64,000 bases of DNA from Nocardia coubleae NBRC 108252 (GCF_001612805.1 NZ_BDBD01000007.1:1-64000), one strand, 5' to 3'. Shown: positions 23,490-36,084, counted from the stretch's first letter. The notes: generated by a model not told the origin, from the letters alone. Numbers and translations are program-made.

Positions 23490-25241
23490 ATGTCCGGGGA
23501 CCAGACGGCCGAACGCGCGCGTGCACTGCGGTCGATACCGATACTCGCAGGCCTGGTCGGTGCCGTACTCCTCGCCGGGGGTGTGGTGCTGGCGCTCTAC
23601 AGCCAGTTCGTCGCGGAGCCGATTCCGGTGCCGTTCGACGGCGACTTCAGCGAGACCGCCGACTTCCCGTTCCATCTGGTTCGGGGAGCCCTGGTCGTCG
23701 CGGGCGCCGCGGCGCTGACCGGTGCCGTGGTGCTCGTTCTAGGGCGGCGCGGTGACGAGCGTGCCGCGAGTGTCGGTGCGGGAGGCGTACTGGCGATACT
23801 CTTCGTCCTCGGTGGGGGCCTGTGGTTCGCGGTGGCGGCGGACATCCCGTCGACATTTCAGCGACTGACCTCGGACTTCGTCGTGACACCCCGGGCATCG
23901 TCTGCGATCGCGTCGCTCGCCCTCGCCATCTCGGGCGCATTGGGGATCTTCGTATTCGTGGTGAAGCCGACCGGCCCGGTGCCCCGTTGGTGGGCGCTGG
24001 CGGCGGCGGTCGTCGTCGGCGTGATCCCGGTGCTCGGCGCCGCGGGCGTCGCGGTCCGCTTCGGGGACGACAGCGTCGCCGGCGATCACGTCACCGCCGC
24101 AGCGGCACCGGAGGCTGCCGCGCCCGCGGTGCTCGGGTCCGAGAAGTTCCGGCTCCAGATCCCGGCCGATCCCGATCTGCGCCACCGAATCCTCGTCACC
24201 CGAGGCGGTTTCGTCGTCGCGACGCCTGCGGGCCTCACGCAGTACGACGGTGCGACGGGAACCGAACGGTGGCACTACCGGCGCAGCGATATCAGCACCG
24301 ACAGCGTGTGGCACGCGTACGACCAGACGATCTACCTGCGCGCCGAGGACGTCGTGCTGACCTACTGGGCGAACATCGGCTGGCTGGCATTCGACGCCGC
24401 CACCGGCGAACTGCTCTGGACCGGAGGGGATTTCGCTCGCGATTCTCGTTCCGTGGCCGAGGGACACTTGCTGGCCACAGCCTCCGACTCGCTCGGGCGG
24501 GTGACCCGCTACGACGCCAGGACCGGGCGTGAAATGTAGCGCACCCCAGGTGAATCGGACGCCTGCACCGCCAGGCCGCCGCACGTCGCCACCACCACTA
24601 CCGCGATCTACCGTGTGGTGATGTGTGACGAAGGAGGGGATGCGACGGTGGTCGTCACCGCGTTCGATCCTATGTCCGGAGAGGTTCGCGAGAAGCGCAG
24701 CTTCCCCACTCCAGGGGCTAAGCAAGATTTCGATATCGACGTCCGCGTTTTCGACAGCGGCGTCGTCTGGGTGAAGCGCTGGCGGGAGGAGGCGGACACC
24801 GAAATCTTCGTGCGACCGGACCAGCCGCTGACTTCGAGCGTCGTCGTGTCGACGCGCGATGACAGCGACGTGGACGTAGCGGACAGCACCGCAGCCCTGG
24901 TCAGCTACAACCCGGACCGGCAAGGATTGCGCGAGCTCTGGGCAGTGCAGTCGACAGCCGACGCTGCGATGGCGACGGAACTCGAGATGTCCACACCCCA
25001 GGACCGGCGGGTGCTTCACGACAAGCGCTCGGCGCTGCTCACCGACCAGATCGTCATGCTGAACTGGGACGACGGATACAAGCTGCGGACCTGGGACCGG
25101 TCGACCGGCCGCGAGAGCCGAGCCGTACTCGTGGCCACCGGTCCATACGCGGACCCGTGGGTGGCCACCACCTACGGATCCGTGCTGGTGATCTCGACCG
25201 ATCGCCAGAGCAACGACTCCGAGATCATCGGCTTCGGCTGA
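23490..25241 (+). pseudogene. Membrane-anchored PQQ-like beta-propeller protein broken by one in-frame TAG
   Basis: Two open segments (23490-24539 and roughly 24540-25241) are in the same frame and read as one 583-codon gene if the TAG at 24537-24539 (codon 350) is sense. The N-terminal part has about five membrane helices (residues 12-200). The rest is a periplasmic-type propeller with PQQ-like repeats (QYDGATGTERWHY, AFDAATGELLW, RYDARTGREM then the stop, TWDRSTGRES). The stop falls exactly where the repeat expects Trp (TGREM-W), so a single TGG to TAG change explains it. No ribosome binding site precedes GTG/GTG/ATG at 24609-24615, so independent translation of the second half is unlikely. 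It may be a recent nonsense mutation, a sequencing error, or readthrough. GGGGGAAG precedes ATG 23490. Function of the family here unknown. Confidence 0.8.
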
Positions 25242-25386
25242 TCGCGAAGTGCCACCGAGCCGCGCGGCATTCGGCCGGTTTACCAGCAGTGGGATAGGTC
25301 GTCGCACCACTGCGGTCGACTGGTTTCGCACCGACGACCCTCGGCCCCCGGCAGGCCCGGCGACCCAACCCAGTACCCTCGTGCGC

Positions 25387-26478
25387 ATGCCGGTGAGCGC
25401 CCGAGAACGCACCCGATTCCGTCGCACCGCCACGCAGGGTCGTCGTGACCGCTCGCGGGGCGCGCTCGTTGTCGCCGCGTTGCTGTGCGTCGCCGTGGTG
25501 AGCGCGGGTTGCGCGGACAAGCACGACGATGCGAGCACGATCATCCGCACCACGACCAATATCGCCGGTGCCGGTGTGGTCGGCGCCGACCGCGATACGG
25601 CGACCGCGTGCCCGACGCCGAGTGCACCCGACGCGGGTTCGGGTACCCGCTCGGTCACCCATTCGGCCGGGGTCTCGCAGGTACCTGCCGATCCGCAGCG
25701 CATTGTCGTGCTCACCAGTTCCGCTCTCGACGCGGCGTGTGCGCTCGGCCTGTGGGAGCGGGTCGCGGGCGCGGTGACGCTCGACGGTGAGCGTCCGCAG
25801 CCGATGTACCTGGGGTACGGCGTGCTGAAGGTGCCGAGTGTGGGCCCGATCGGCGCGCCCGACCCGGCGCGGATCGCCGAGCTGAAGCCCGACCTCATCC
25901 TCGGCGACGTCCCCCCTGCCGCAGGCGGTTACGAGGCGCTGCGCGCGATCGCACCGACCGTGCTGGTCGGCAGCGGCGGCAGCTGGCAGTCCGATTTCGT
26001 CGCCTACGCCGCCGGTATGGGCCGCACCGACGCCGCCGAAAGTGCCCTGCAGTCCTATCTCACCGAAGCCCAGGACGTCGGCACCGCGCTGCACGCGAAC
26101 CAGTCCCAGGCCTCGGTGCTGCGCTTCACCGCCGACACGATCCAGGTGCAGGGTTCGGAAACCTTTGCCGCCCAGGTCCTCTCGGATGCCGGTGTGCAGC
26201 GTCCCCAGGCACAGCGCGGCACCTCGTTCGACATCACCCCCGACGACTTCTCGAACAAGGCCGAGGGCGACATCATCTACGTGATGTTCGACGGCCCCGA
26301 CGGCGAGGCACACGGCAAGAAGGTGCTGCGCTCGAAGGAATTCGAGAACCTGGGCGCCGCGACGGATCGCCGCGTGTTCGCGGTGGACGACAAGATCTGG
26401 CACACCACCGGCCTCACCGCGGCGCGCGCCGTGCTGACGGATCTGCGCAACAGCCTCAACGGCTACGTCACCGACTGA
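25387..26478 (+). CDS. FecB-like iron-siderophore/heme binding lipoprotein
   Basis: A 363-residue periplasmic-binding-protein lipoprotein. A basic N-region, hydrophobic core and lipobox VVSAGC (Cys near residue 42) are followed by a class III binding-protein fold. Its recognisable opening is QRIVVLTSSALDAACALGL, and the usual AELKPDLILG segment follows. In M. tuberculosis the FecB gene lies beside ctaD; here it is the same neighbour displaced by the NRPS locus (recollection of that map). No permease or ATPase is adjacent, so it either feeds a transporter encoded elsewhere or has another envelope role. ATG 25387 chosen; the frame extends upstream without signal-peptide character. No iron-responsive box visible upstream. 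Confidence 0.85.
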   Translation: MPVSARERTRFRRTATQGRRDRSRGALVVAALLCVAVVSAGCADKHDDASTIIRTTTNIAGAGVVGADRDTATACPTPSAPDAGSGTRSVTHSAGVSQVPADPQRIVVLTSSALDAACALGLWERVAGAVTLDGERPQPMYLGYGVLKVPSVGPIGAPDPARIAELKPDLILGDVPPAAGGYEALRAIAPTVLVGSGGSWQSDFVAYAAGMGRTDAAESALQSYLTEAQDVGTALHANQSQASVLRFTADTIQVQGSETFAAQVLSDAGVQRPQAQRGTSFDITPDDFSNKAEGDIIYVMFDGPDGEAHGKKVLRSKEFENLGAATDRRVFAVDDKIWHTTGLTAARAVLTDLRNSLNGYVTD

Positions 26479-26545
26479 TCGGCGCACAGCAAACGTCCAG
26501 CGAGTTTCCAGGCCGGACGCAGTCCGCGCGCTTACCGTCGTCGGC

Positions 26546-27382
26546 ATGGACGAACACGATCTGGGACTCGGTCACGATCTGCGGGTGATGTCGCGGCGGC
26601 GAATTCTCGGCGTTCTCGGAGCCGCGGGTGTAGCCGCCGTCGCGGCGGGCTGCGCGGCGGGCGAGGAAACCGGCGCGACCACCACCGAGGCGTCGACGAC
26701 CACCACGGCCACCCCCGCCGCAGCCCCACAGGAAACCGCGGGCCCCTACCCCGGTGACGGCTCAAACGGACCGAATGTGCTGATCGAATCCGGCGTCGTC
26801 CGATCCGATCTGACAACCAGCTTCGGCGCGTATTCCGGTGCCGCCCAGGGTATCCCGATGTCACTGACCTTGACAGTGCACGACCTTGTGCGGGGCGGGG
26901 CCGGTGCGGGGATGGCGGTGTATGTGTGGCATTGCGATCGTGAGGGCCGCTACTCGCTCTACAGCGACGGCGTCACCGACCAGAACTATCTACGCGGCGT
27001 ACAGGTGGCCGACGATGCGGGCGTCGTCGAATTCACCTCGATCTTCCCCGCCTGCTACGCGGGCCGCTGGCCGCATATCCACTTCGAGGTCTACGACTCG
27101 CTCACCACCGCCGTCGCGGGCGAGAACGCCCGCCTCACCTCCCAGATCGCCCTCCCCCAGGACTCCTGCGAGACAGTGTTCGCCGCCGACGCCGGTTACG
27201 CGGCCAGCACGAAGAACATGTCGGCGGTGAGCTTGTCCTCGGACAACGTCTTCGGCGACGGCTGGGATGCCGAACTGGCCACCGTCTCAGGCACTCCCGT
27301 CACCTCCATGGCCGTATCGCTCACGATCGGTGTGGGCGAGAAGTCCAGTCCCCTGCCGGGTGGTGGCCGCCCGCCTCGCTGA
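26546..27382 (+). CDS. Tat-exported intradiol dioxygenase-like protein
   Basis: A 278-residue exported protein of the intradiol ring-cleavage dioxygenase superfamily. A twin-arginine signal (SRRRILGVLGAAG) ends in a possible lipobox AAGC. The mature part has the family's ETAGPYPGDG opening, a VYVWHCDREGRYSLYSDG segment and CYAGRWPHIHFEV. These supply Tyr and His residues at the positions expected for the Fe(III) ligands (two Tyr, two His). Extracytoplasmic members are known as cell-surface or secreted dioxygenase-like proteins; the catechol substrate is unproven. ATG 26588, just before the RR motif, is an alternative start. It ends two bases from the convergent tctA stop. Confidence 0.82.
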   Translation: MDEHDLGLGHDLRVMSRRRILGVLGAAGVAAVAAGCAAGEETGATTTEASTTTTATPAAAPQETAGPYPGDGSNGPNVLIESGVVRSDLTTSFGAYSGAAQGIPMSLTLTVHDLVRGGAGAGMAVYVWHCDREGRYSLYSDGVTDQNYLRGVQVADDAGVVEFTSIFPACYAGRWPHIHFEVYDSLTTAVAGENARLTSQIALPQDSCETVFAADAGYAASTKNMSAVSLSSDNVFGDGWDAELATVSGTPVTSMAVSLTIGVGEKSSPLPGGGRPPR

Positions 27383-27384
27383 GA

Positions 27385-28902
27385 TCATTCCGGAGCGTCG
27401 GCGCGCACGCTGCGGCGCAGCTTCAGTTTGTTGAACACACCGATGGCGACGACGCCTGCCAGCAGCACGTACAGCGTGATCGTGATCGGGGTGCTCACCA
27501 ACGTCAGCGGATCGTTGTCCGAGTTGTTCATGGCCGCGCGCAACGAGGTCTCGGCCAGCGGCCCGAGGATCACCGCAATGAGCACCGGGGCGATCGGCAC
27601 GTCGTAGCGGCGCATCGCGAAACCGATCGCACCGAGCACCAGCATGAACACGACGTCGACGATCGATGCCGCCGCGGCGTACACACCGAAACACGCGAAC
27701 ACCGCGATCCCCGCGTACAGGTATTCGCGCGGGATCTTCAACAGATTCGCCCAGAGCCGGGCGAAGGGCATGTTCAGGATCAGCAGCACGACCATGCCGA
27801 TGAACAGGCTCGCCATCAGCGCCCACACCAGGTCGCCGTTGCGGCTGAAAAGCAATGGGCCAGGCTGCATTCCGTACTGCTGGAACGCGGCGAGCAGCAT
27901 CGCGGCCGTCGCCGAGGTCGGCAGGCCGAGCGCGAGCAGCGCGCCCATCGCGGTGCCCGCGGTGGCGTTGCCCGCCGCCTCCGGTGCGGCCACACCGCGG
28001 ATCGCGCCCGTGCCGAACTTCGGCTTACGGCTGCGGCGGTCCATTCGTTGCTCGGCACCGTAGGCGAGGAAGGTCGGTACCTCCGCGCCACCTGCGGGAA
28101 TCACACCGAACGGCACACCGAAGGCCGTGCCACGGGCCATGGCGGGCACCATTTCCCGGAACTCCGAGCGCGTCAGGTAGGGCCGCCCCTGCGGGGCGAT
28201 GAGCGTGCGGTCGTCGGGTCGCCCGATCCGGGACGCGACGTACAGGACTTCACCGATGGCGAGCATGGACACCGTGATCACCACGACGCTCACCCCGTCG
28301 AACAGTTCCACACTGCCGAAGGTGAACCGCTGCGCACCGCTCACCTGATCGGTGCCGATCACAGACAGCGCCAAGCCGATGAGCAGCGCGGCAATGCCTT
28401 TGAGAACCGAATCCGACACCACCACCGAGATCGCGACGAACGCGAAGACCGCCAGCGCGAAATACTCTCCCGGCCCGAACCTGGTCGCCAGATTCGCCAG
28501 GTGCGGTGCGAAGAACACCACGAGGACGGTCGCGATCAGCCCGCCGAAGAACGCTCCGACCGCCGCGGCCGCCAACGCCTGTGGGGCGCGGCCGTTGAGC
28601 GCCATCCGGTGGCCCTCGATGGATGTCGCTATGGCGGTGGAGTTGCCGGGTGTGTTCATCAGGATGCCGGAGATCGAGTCACCGAACAGGCCACCGAAGT
28701 AGATGGCGGCCATCATCACCAGCGCGGCCAGCGGGTCGAGTGTGAACGTCACCGGCAGCAACAGCGCCACCGCCATCGCCGAACCGAGCCCGGGCAGCAC
28801 GCCGACGGCGGTGCCGATCACGCAGCCGAGCACCACGTAGAGCAAGTTGGCCGGGGTCAGGACGCTGCCGAAACCCTCCAGGAGGTTCGCGATCTCGTTC
28901 AT
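27385..28902 (-). CDS. tctA: Tripartite tricarboxylate transporter, large permease TctA
   Basis: A 505-residue membrane protein with about 11-12 helices and the TctA hallmark glycine-rich loops ([17 protein letters not shown] near the N-terminus and the [19 protein letters not shown] repeat-like motif in mid-protein). Forms the main channel of a binding-protein-dependent, ion-driven carboxylate importer with TctB and TctC. ATG 28902 follows the tctB stop directly, indicating coupling. Substrate (citrate, other di/tricarboxylate or aromatic acid) unknown. Confidence 0.95.
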   Translation of the reverse strand: MNEIANLLEGFGSVLTPANLLYVVLGCVIGTAVGVLPGLGSAMAVALLLPVTFTLDPLAALVMMAAIYFGGLFGDSISGILMNTPGNSTAIATSIEGHRMALNGRAPQALAAAAVGAFFGGLIATVLVVFFAPHLANLATRFGPGEYFALAVFAFVAISVVVSDSVLKGIAALLIGLALSVIGTDQVSGAQRFTFGSVELFDGVSVVVITVSMLAIGEVLYVASRIGRPDDRTLIAPQGRPYLTRSEFREMVPAMARGTAFGVPFGVIPAGGAEVPTFLAYGAEQRMDRRSRKPKFGTGAIRGVAAPEAAGNATAGTAMGALLALGLPTSATAAMLLAAFQQYGMQPGPLLFSRNGDLVWALMASLFIGMVVLLILNMPFARLWANLLKIPREYLYAGIAVFACFGVYAAAASIVDVVFMLVLGAIGFAMRRYDVPIAPVLIAVILGPLAETSLRAAMNNSDNDPLTLVSTPITITLYVLLAGVVAIGVFNKLKLRRSVRADAPE

Positions 28903-29427
28903 CTAGAACAGTCCCATCACGCCGGGCGGCAAGCTGATACCGAGCAGACCGCCGAAAACCAACTGGATGGTCGAGGACAGGGCAAGGCCGACAAGGATAT
29001 TGAGCCCGTACCGCCTGCTGCCGAGGCCGATGGTGACACCCCAGAACGTCACCGCGCCCGCGATGATCCACCCGGCCGGCAGGAGCAGCACCGCGAACAT
29101 GACCAGCGACGCGAAGGTGATCCCGGTGCCACGCCAATTGCTGGACAGACCGATGATCGGGCGGCCGTTCTCGTCGAGCGGGACCTCCGGCCTGCGGATC
29201 ACGCTCACCGCCAACAGCACCGCGAAGACCAGGCACAGCACCGCGGCCAGCAGCGGCACCGTTTTCGGGCCGAACAGTTCGCTCTCGTCCGCCACCTCCA
29301 TGTCGGCGATACCGGCGAACAGGAACGCCGCCAGCGCGACGAGCAGCAGCGGCATGATGAGCGCGCTCCAGCCGGGCCGCCACCACGAGCGTGACACCGA
29401 CGCCGGTTCGGGTTCGGTGGTACTCAC
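28903..29427 (-). CDS. tctB: Tripartite tricarboxylate transporter, small permease TctB
   Basis: A 174-residue protein with four predicted helices, typical of TctB. GTG 29427 overlaps the tctC stop by four bases (GTGA), which is a better choice than the frame's upstream extension that would run into tctC. Partner of TctA in the inner membrane. Confidence 0.9.
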   Translation of the reverse strand: MSTTEPEPASVSRSWWRPGWSALIMPLLLVALAAFLFAGIADMEVADESELFGPKTVPLLAAVLCLVFAVLLAVSVIRRPEVPLDENGRPIIGLSSNWRGTGITFASLVMFAVLLLPAGWIIAGAVTFWGVTIGLGSRRYGLNILVGLALSSTIQLVFGGLLGISLPPGVMGLF

Positions 29428-30431
29428 GACAGCCCCAGGTCTTCGACGATCTCGGTGATCCGCGTCTGTTCCTCGGCGAGGAACTGGCGGAACGCCTCGC
29501 CTGCCAGGAACGTCTCCTGCCACCGGTTGCGGGCGACGGCGTCGCGCCAGCTCTCGGTGCGGGTCATCTCGGTGACGATGTCGATCAGCTCCTTCTGCTC
29601 CTGCTCGCTCAACCCCGGTGGGGCTACGAACCCGCGCCAGTTCACGAGGTCCACCTGCGGGTAGCCGGCCTCGGCCATGGTCGGGGTCGCCTCGAGTCCG
29701 GGCAGCCGGTCGGGCGCGACCACGGCCAGCGGTCGCAACCTGCCGTCCTCGATCAGGTCGCGGAAGTCGTTGAAACCGCTGATCCCGATACCAGGGGTGC
29801 CCGGTGCCGTCGAGAGCAGGTTGATGGTGAGTTCGCCGCCACCGGCGTAGGCGGCGTAGCGCACCTGAGCGGCGGGGATGCCCGCGGCCTCGGCCAGCTG
29901 GGCGGCGAGCATGTGGTCGATCCCGCCCGCCGATCCGCCGCCGACCGGTGTGGTGGCCGGGTTGGTTCGCCAGTCGCGGATCAGGTCGTCGAGGGTGCGA
30001 TAGGGCGAGTCGGCGGGGACGACGATCACTTCGAAGTCCTCGGCGAGCCGGGCGATCGGCGTCATATCGGCGAGTTCCACGGGCGAGCCGTTGCGCGCGA
30101 TGCCGCCCATCATCACGGTGCCCGTGACCATGATGGTCCTCGCCACCCCGGTCTGCGTGGACAACTGACCGAGCCCGATCGTGCCGCCCGCGCCGGGCAC
30201 GTTCACCACCTGCACGTTGTTGACGATCCCGTCGCCGCGCAGCGCCTGCTGGGCTTCGCGGGCCACCAGGTCCCAGCCACCGCCCGCGGCGGCGGGCGCG
30301 ATGACCGTCAGCTTGGCCCGCGCATCGGCACCGTGGCCCGACCGATTGGCGTCCAACCCCGCCGCGACCACCAGGACCACGACTCCGAGGACACCGAGGA
30401 TCCAGCGAACTGAGCGGGGAACACGGTGCAT
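29424..30431 (-). CDS. tctC: Tripartite tricarboxylate transporter, substrate-binding protein TctC
   Basis: A 335-residue solute-binding protein of the Bug/TctC family. An N-terminal signal or anchor helix (about residues 8-27) precedes the two-lobed binding domain, with PAAAGGGWDLVAREAQQAL, NVPGAGGTIGL and YAAYAGGGELTINLL as expected for family loops that hold the carboxylate. Captures substrate outside the membrane and delivers it to TctAB. AGAGGAC upstream of ATG 30431 supports the start. First gene of a tctC-tctB-tctA operon, divergent from the hydrolase gene at 30553 with a 121-base shared promoter region. Confidence 0.93.
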   Translation of the reverse strand: MHRVPRSVRWILGVLGVVVLVVAAGLDANRSGHGADARAKLTVIAPAAAGGGWDLVAREAQQALRGDGIVNNVQVVNVPGAGGTIGLGQLSTQTGVARTIMVTGTVMMGGIARNGSPVELADMTPIARLAEDFEVIVVPADSPYRTLDDLIRDWRTNPATTPVGGGSAGGIDHMLAAQLAEAAGIPAAQVRYAAYAGGGELTINLLSTAPGTPGIGISGFNDFRDLIEDGRLRPLAVVAPDRLPGLEATPTMAEAGYPQVDLVNWRGFVAPPGLSEQEQKELIDIVTEMTRTESWRDAVARNRWQETFLAGEAFRQFLAEEQTRITEIVEDLGLS

Positions 30432-30552
30432 CGGGGTCCTCTCACCGAACGTCTGCCGAAAGTTTGCCCGAGTCGGGTCGCCGCTGTGCACAGAACGCAC
30501 AACAATTCGTCGACGGATCCGGCCGCGCGTCCCCACGGTTACCCTCGTGCTC

Positions 30553-31386
30553 ATGCCTGTGCGTCGCGACAGTTCCGTCATCCATTTCACCGACACCGGC
30601 AGCGGCGAGCCGATCGTGCTGTCGCACGGATTCCTCATGGACGCAACGATGTTCGACCGCACCACCGCGCGGCTCACTGCGGCGGGACTGCGGGTGATCG
30701 CCGTCGACGCGCGCGGTTTCGGCGAGACCGTCAGCGACCCCGACGAACCGTTCACCTACTGGGACCTGGCCGACGACATCGCCTCGGTACTCGACCATCT
30801 GGACATCACGGGCCCCGTCGTCCTCGGCGGCATGAGCCAGGGCGGCTACACGGCCCTGCGTTTCGCCCTGCGCTACCCCGACCGCACCAGAGCTCTGGTC
30901 CTCGCCTCGACCACAGCCCGCGCCAACACTGTCGAGGAATCCGCCCAGTACCGCGCCATGGCCACCGCCTGGACCGACCCCGCCATCCCCCTCGAACCCC
31001 AAGCCCGCGCCCTCGCACCCCTGCTCATCGGCGGCACCGACGCCGACCAGGAACACTGGATCCGCCGCTGGCTCACCAACCCTGACCGCCCCCGCACCAC
31101 AGCGGCCTGGACAAACCTCGCCACCCGCGACGAAATCACCCCCCGCCTCCCCGAGATCCCCTGCCCCGCCCTGGTCCTGCGCGGCCACGCCGACCAAGCA
31201 GGCGGCACCGCCGACGACGCCAGCGCCCTAGCCGCCTCTCTCCCCGGCACCCAGGGCCTCTCCACCGTCATCGCGGGCCCCACCGCAGGCCACGCAGTCT
31301 GGTGGACCCACCCCCAACCCGTATCCACGGCCATCACCACCTTCGTCGACCGAGTGCGTCGCACCGAACAGGTATCTTCCGGATAG
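30553..31386 (+). CDS. Alpha/beta hydrolase
   Basis: A 277-residue hydrolase with an oxyanion HGF motif (VLSHGFLMDATMF), nucleophile elbow GMSQGG (Ser), acid near LRGHADQ and a catalytic His in GPTAGHAVW. The substrate is unknown; the family includes esterases, lactonases and C-C hydrolases. It is divergent from the tct operon, so it may process the imported compound, but that is inference. ATG 30553 is chosen because the protein then begins at the first family strand. Confidence 0.85.
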   Translation: MPVRRDSSVIHFTDTGSGEPIVLSHGFLMDATMFDRTTARLTAAGLRVIAVDARGFGETVSDPDEPFTYWDLADDIASVLDHLDITGPVVLGGMSQGGYTALRFALRYPDRTRALVLASTTARANTVEESAQYRAMATAWTDPAIPLEPQARALAPLLIGGTDADQEHWIRRWLTNPDRPRTTAAWTNLATRDEITPRLPEIPCPALVLRGHADQAGGTADDASALAASLPGTQGLSTVIAGPTAGHAVWWTHPQPVSTAITTFVDRVRRTEQVSSG

Positions 31387-31474
31387 CGAGTTCTTCGATC
31401 AGGGGCGAAGCGCAGGCCCAGCAACGGCAATCGGCCGAACGCAGCACCGCTTCGGAATACGTCCGGCCGATACC

Positions 31475-33241
31475 TCACATGCGTTGTGGTGCAGCGATTC
31501 CCAACTGTCCCAGGCCGAGCCCGAGGGTGCGAGCGGTGAGCCGGCACAGGGCGATCCGGTTGGAACGAATCGGTTCGTCGGCGGTGAGGACGGGGCACGA
31601 GTCGTAGAACGCTGTGTACGCGCGGGCCAGATCGTAGAGATAGCCGGCCAACCTGTGCGGTTCCAGCGTCTCGGCGACCTCGTCGAGCACCGACCCGTAT
31701 CCGTCGAGAGCCAAGACGAGTTCACGTTCAGCCGGTTCCATCGGGACGCCGATGTCGACGGTGGGCTGAACTCCCCCGCCGGCCTTGCGGAGGATCGAAC
31801 ATACCCGCGCGTGCGCATACTGCAGGTAGACGCCCGTGTTGCCGTTCAGCGAGGTCATCCGAACGGCATCGAAGGTGTAGTCCTTGACCCTCGAAGTCGA
31901 CAGGTCTGCGTACTTCACCGCACCAATTCCCGCCTGCTCGGCAATCGTGTCCAGTTCAGCAGGCGACAAATCCGGATTCTTCTCCGCCACCACCGCTCGA
32001 ACACGTGCGACGGCTTCGTCCAGCAGATCCATCAACCGAACCGTGCCGCCTGCCCGGGTTTTGAACGGTTTACCGTCGGGTCCGAGGATGGTTCCGTAGG
32101 CGACGTGATCGACCTGGATAGCGTCGGTGAGCCAGCCGACTCGCCGCGCTGCCTCGAAAATCAGCTGGAAGTGCAGGGATTGGCGGGAGTCGGTGACGTA
32201 GAGCAACCGGTCGGCGTGCAGGGTGGCGATCCGGTACCGGATGGTCGCGAGGTCGGTGCTGTCGTAGCCGTAGCCACCGTCGCGCTTGCGGGCCATCAGG
32301 ACAGCCGGCTTGTCGTCAGGGCCGTTGACCTGCTCGGACAGCACAACGATCGCGCCCTCGCTGTCGACGGCCACGCCCTTGTCGACCAGTTCGGTCACCG
32401 TATCGGCCAGCTGATCGTTGTAGAACGATTCGCCGGCGTAGTCGTCGGGCGTGAGCAGGACGCCGAGTCGGTCGTAGATCGCGCCGAACGCCTTCTCCGA
32501 CTCCGCTACGATCTCGCGCCAGCGGGCGACGGTGTCGGGATCGCCTGCCTGCAAGGCGACCACACGATTTCTGGCCCTGTCCGCGAATCCCGAATCGGCG
32601 TCGAACTGTGCGCGAGCAGCTTTGTAGAGGCTGTCCAGAGCGGATACCGAACTCGTCTCGTCGTCGAGTTCGTCAGTGTGCCAAGGTGACTCGGGATGCT
32701 CGTCGATGTACTGGATGAGCATCCCGAACTGGGTGCCCCAGTCACCCAGGTGGTTGGCCCGGATCACGTCGGCACCGAGGAATCCGAAGACCCTGGCGAG
32801 GCTGTCGCCGATGATGGTGGTGCGCAGGTGCCCCACATGCATCTCTTTCGCCACGTTCGGAGCCGAGTAGTCGATCACCACCCGACGCCCGTCCTCTGTC
32901 GTCGGAATGCCGAGCCGTTCATCCGCTCCACGCTCCGCGACAGCCGTCCACACCGCGGAGTCCGACAGGTTGATGTTCAAGAAACCCGGTCCCGACACCT
33001 GCACGTCAGCGATCACCCCGTCGGTGCGATCGATGCCGGAGGCGATGTCGGCACCGAGCTGAGCCGGTGGCATCCCGACCCGCTTCGCAAGTGGTAACGC
33101 CGCATTGGACTGGTAATCGGCGCGGTCGGATCGTCGCACTACCGGGTCCGCATCCGCCGTTTCCGGGCGGACTCGGGCGATCGCCTCCGACACAGCGGTA
33201 GCGACACGTCCGAGCAGCGGTACAACACCGGCAGAGCTCAC
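31475..33241 (-). CDS. argS: Arginyl-tRNA synthetase, E. coli-like subtype
   Basis: A 588-residue class I synthetase charging tRNA-Arg. The HIGH motif appears as APNVAKEMHVGHLRTT and the KMSKS-equivalent as DGKPFKTRAGG. That wording is characteristic of the E. coli-like subtype, whereas the mycobacterial housekeeping enzyme carries a KMSKRAG-type loop (recalled). The C-terminal anticodon domain is present and ends GIAAPQRM. It stands alone, and its DNA appears less G/C-biased than its neighbours, suggesting a second or transferred copy. Whether another argS exists cannot be seen here. Confidence 0.93.
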   Translation of the reverse strand: MSSAGVVPLLGRVATAVSEAIARVRPETADADPVVRRSDRADYQSNAALPLAKRVGMPPAQLGADIASGIDRTDGVIADVQVSGPGFLNINLSDSAVWTAVAERGADERLGIPTTEDGRRVVIDYSAPNVAKEMHVGHLRTTIIGDSLARVFGFLGADVIRANHLGDWGTQFGMLIQYIDEHPESPWHTDELDDETSSVSALDSLYKAARAQFDADSGFADRARNRVVALQAGDPDTVARWREIVAESEKAFGAIYDRLGVLLTPDDYAGESFYNDQLADTVTELVDKGVAVDSEGAIVVLSEQVNGPDDKPAVLMARKRDGGYGYDSTDLATIRYRIATLHADRLLYVTDSRQSLHFQLIFEAARRVGWLTDAIQVDHVAYGTILGPDGKPFKTRAGGTVRLMDLLDEAVARVRAVVAEKNPDLSPAELDTIAEQAGIGAVKYADLSTSRVKDYTFDAVRMTSLNGNTGVYLQYAHARVCSILRKAGGGVQPTVDIGVPMEPAERELVLALDGYGSVLDEVAETLEPHRLAGYLYDLARAYTAFYDSCPVLTADEPIRSNRIALCRLTARTLGLGLGQLGIAAPQRM

Positions 33242-33409
33242 CTTCGGTTCCTTTCGAGATGGGTTGGTGACGTTATTGTCGCAGGCTAGCCGCCCGACCA
33301 GCGCTGACCAGATCGCTCGTTGACCCTAGGTAGGTAAACCCGCAGGTACAGACACAATTGCTACGATCGAACCGCTGATCCATGACCCGTGAGCGTCAAG
33401 GAGAGACCT

Positions 33410-33805
33410 ATGTCGAAGCGTGAGGTTCCGCCCGAATCCGACAATGCCGCCGATGTCGATATGCCGTGGGCGCCGCGGGATCATGAATGGACCGGGCATC
33501 GGGCCGAGCACGATGCCCTGGAGTGGGCGAAGGGTGATCCGAAGAAGCTCGCCAGTATCTATCTGTATCGCGATCCGGAGGGGGATCCGGCGCTCGAGAA
33601 GGATTACAAGTTTCCGGTTGCCGACATCATCGACGGGAAGCCGACCAGGGTGTTCCGGGCGGTGGCGAATGCGGCGGCGCGGCTGGATCAGGCCGATATC
33701 TCCGGCGCCGACCGCGACAAGGTGAAGCAGCGCATCAGCGAGCTCTACCGGGACGCGGCCGACGCCTTCGACGATCCGGAACTGCGGGCACCGTGGGATC
33801 GGTGA
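33410..33805 (+). CDS. Conserved hypothetical protein (131 aa)
   Basis: A soluble, charged 131-residue protein rich in Asp, Glu, Lys and Arg. Its pattern (KFPVADIIDGKPTRVF, then FRAVANAAARLDQAD and a C-terminal ISELYRDAADAF helix) resembles small actinobacterial and phage-associated proteins of the DUF6582 kind, but this is a by-eye impression. AAGGAGAGACCT before ATG 33410 is a strong ribosome binding site. Its stop lies two bases from the convergent nrdF stop. Function unknown. Confidence 0.75.
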   Translation: MSKREVPPESDNAADVDMPWAPRDHEWTGHRAEHDALEWAKGDPKKLASIYLYRDPEGDPALEKDYKFPVADIIDGKPTRVFRAVANAAARLDQADISGADRDKVKQRISELYRDAADAFDDPELRAPWDR

Positions 33806-33806
33806 A

Positions 33807-36083
<2,277 letters not shown>

Positions 36084-36084
36084 G

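Noticed and set aside
24615..25241. Independent 208-codon gene downstream of the TAG
   Set aside because: It continues the frame and repeat pattern of the upstream segment and lacks its own ribosome binding site, so it is treated as part of one broken gene.
28048..29394. Long plus-strand frame opposite tctA and tctB
   Set aside because: Composition and lack of motifs mark it as an antisense shadow of the transporter genes.
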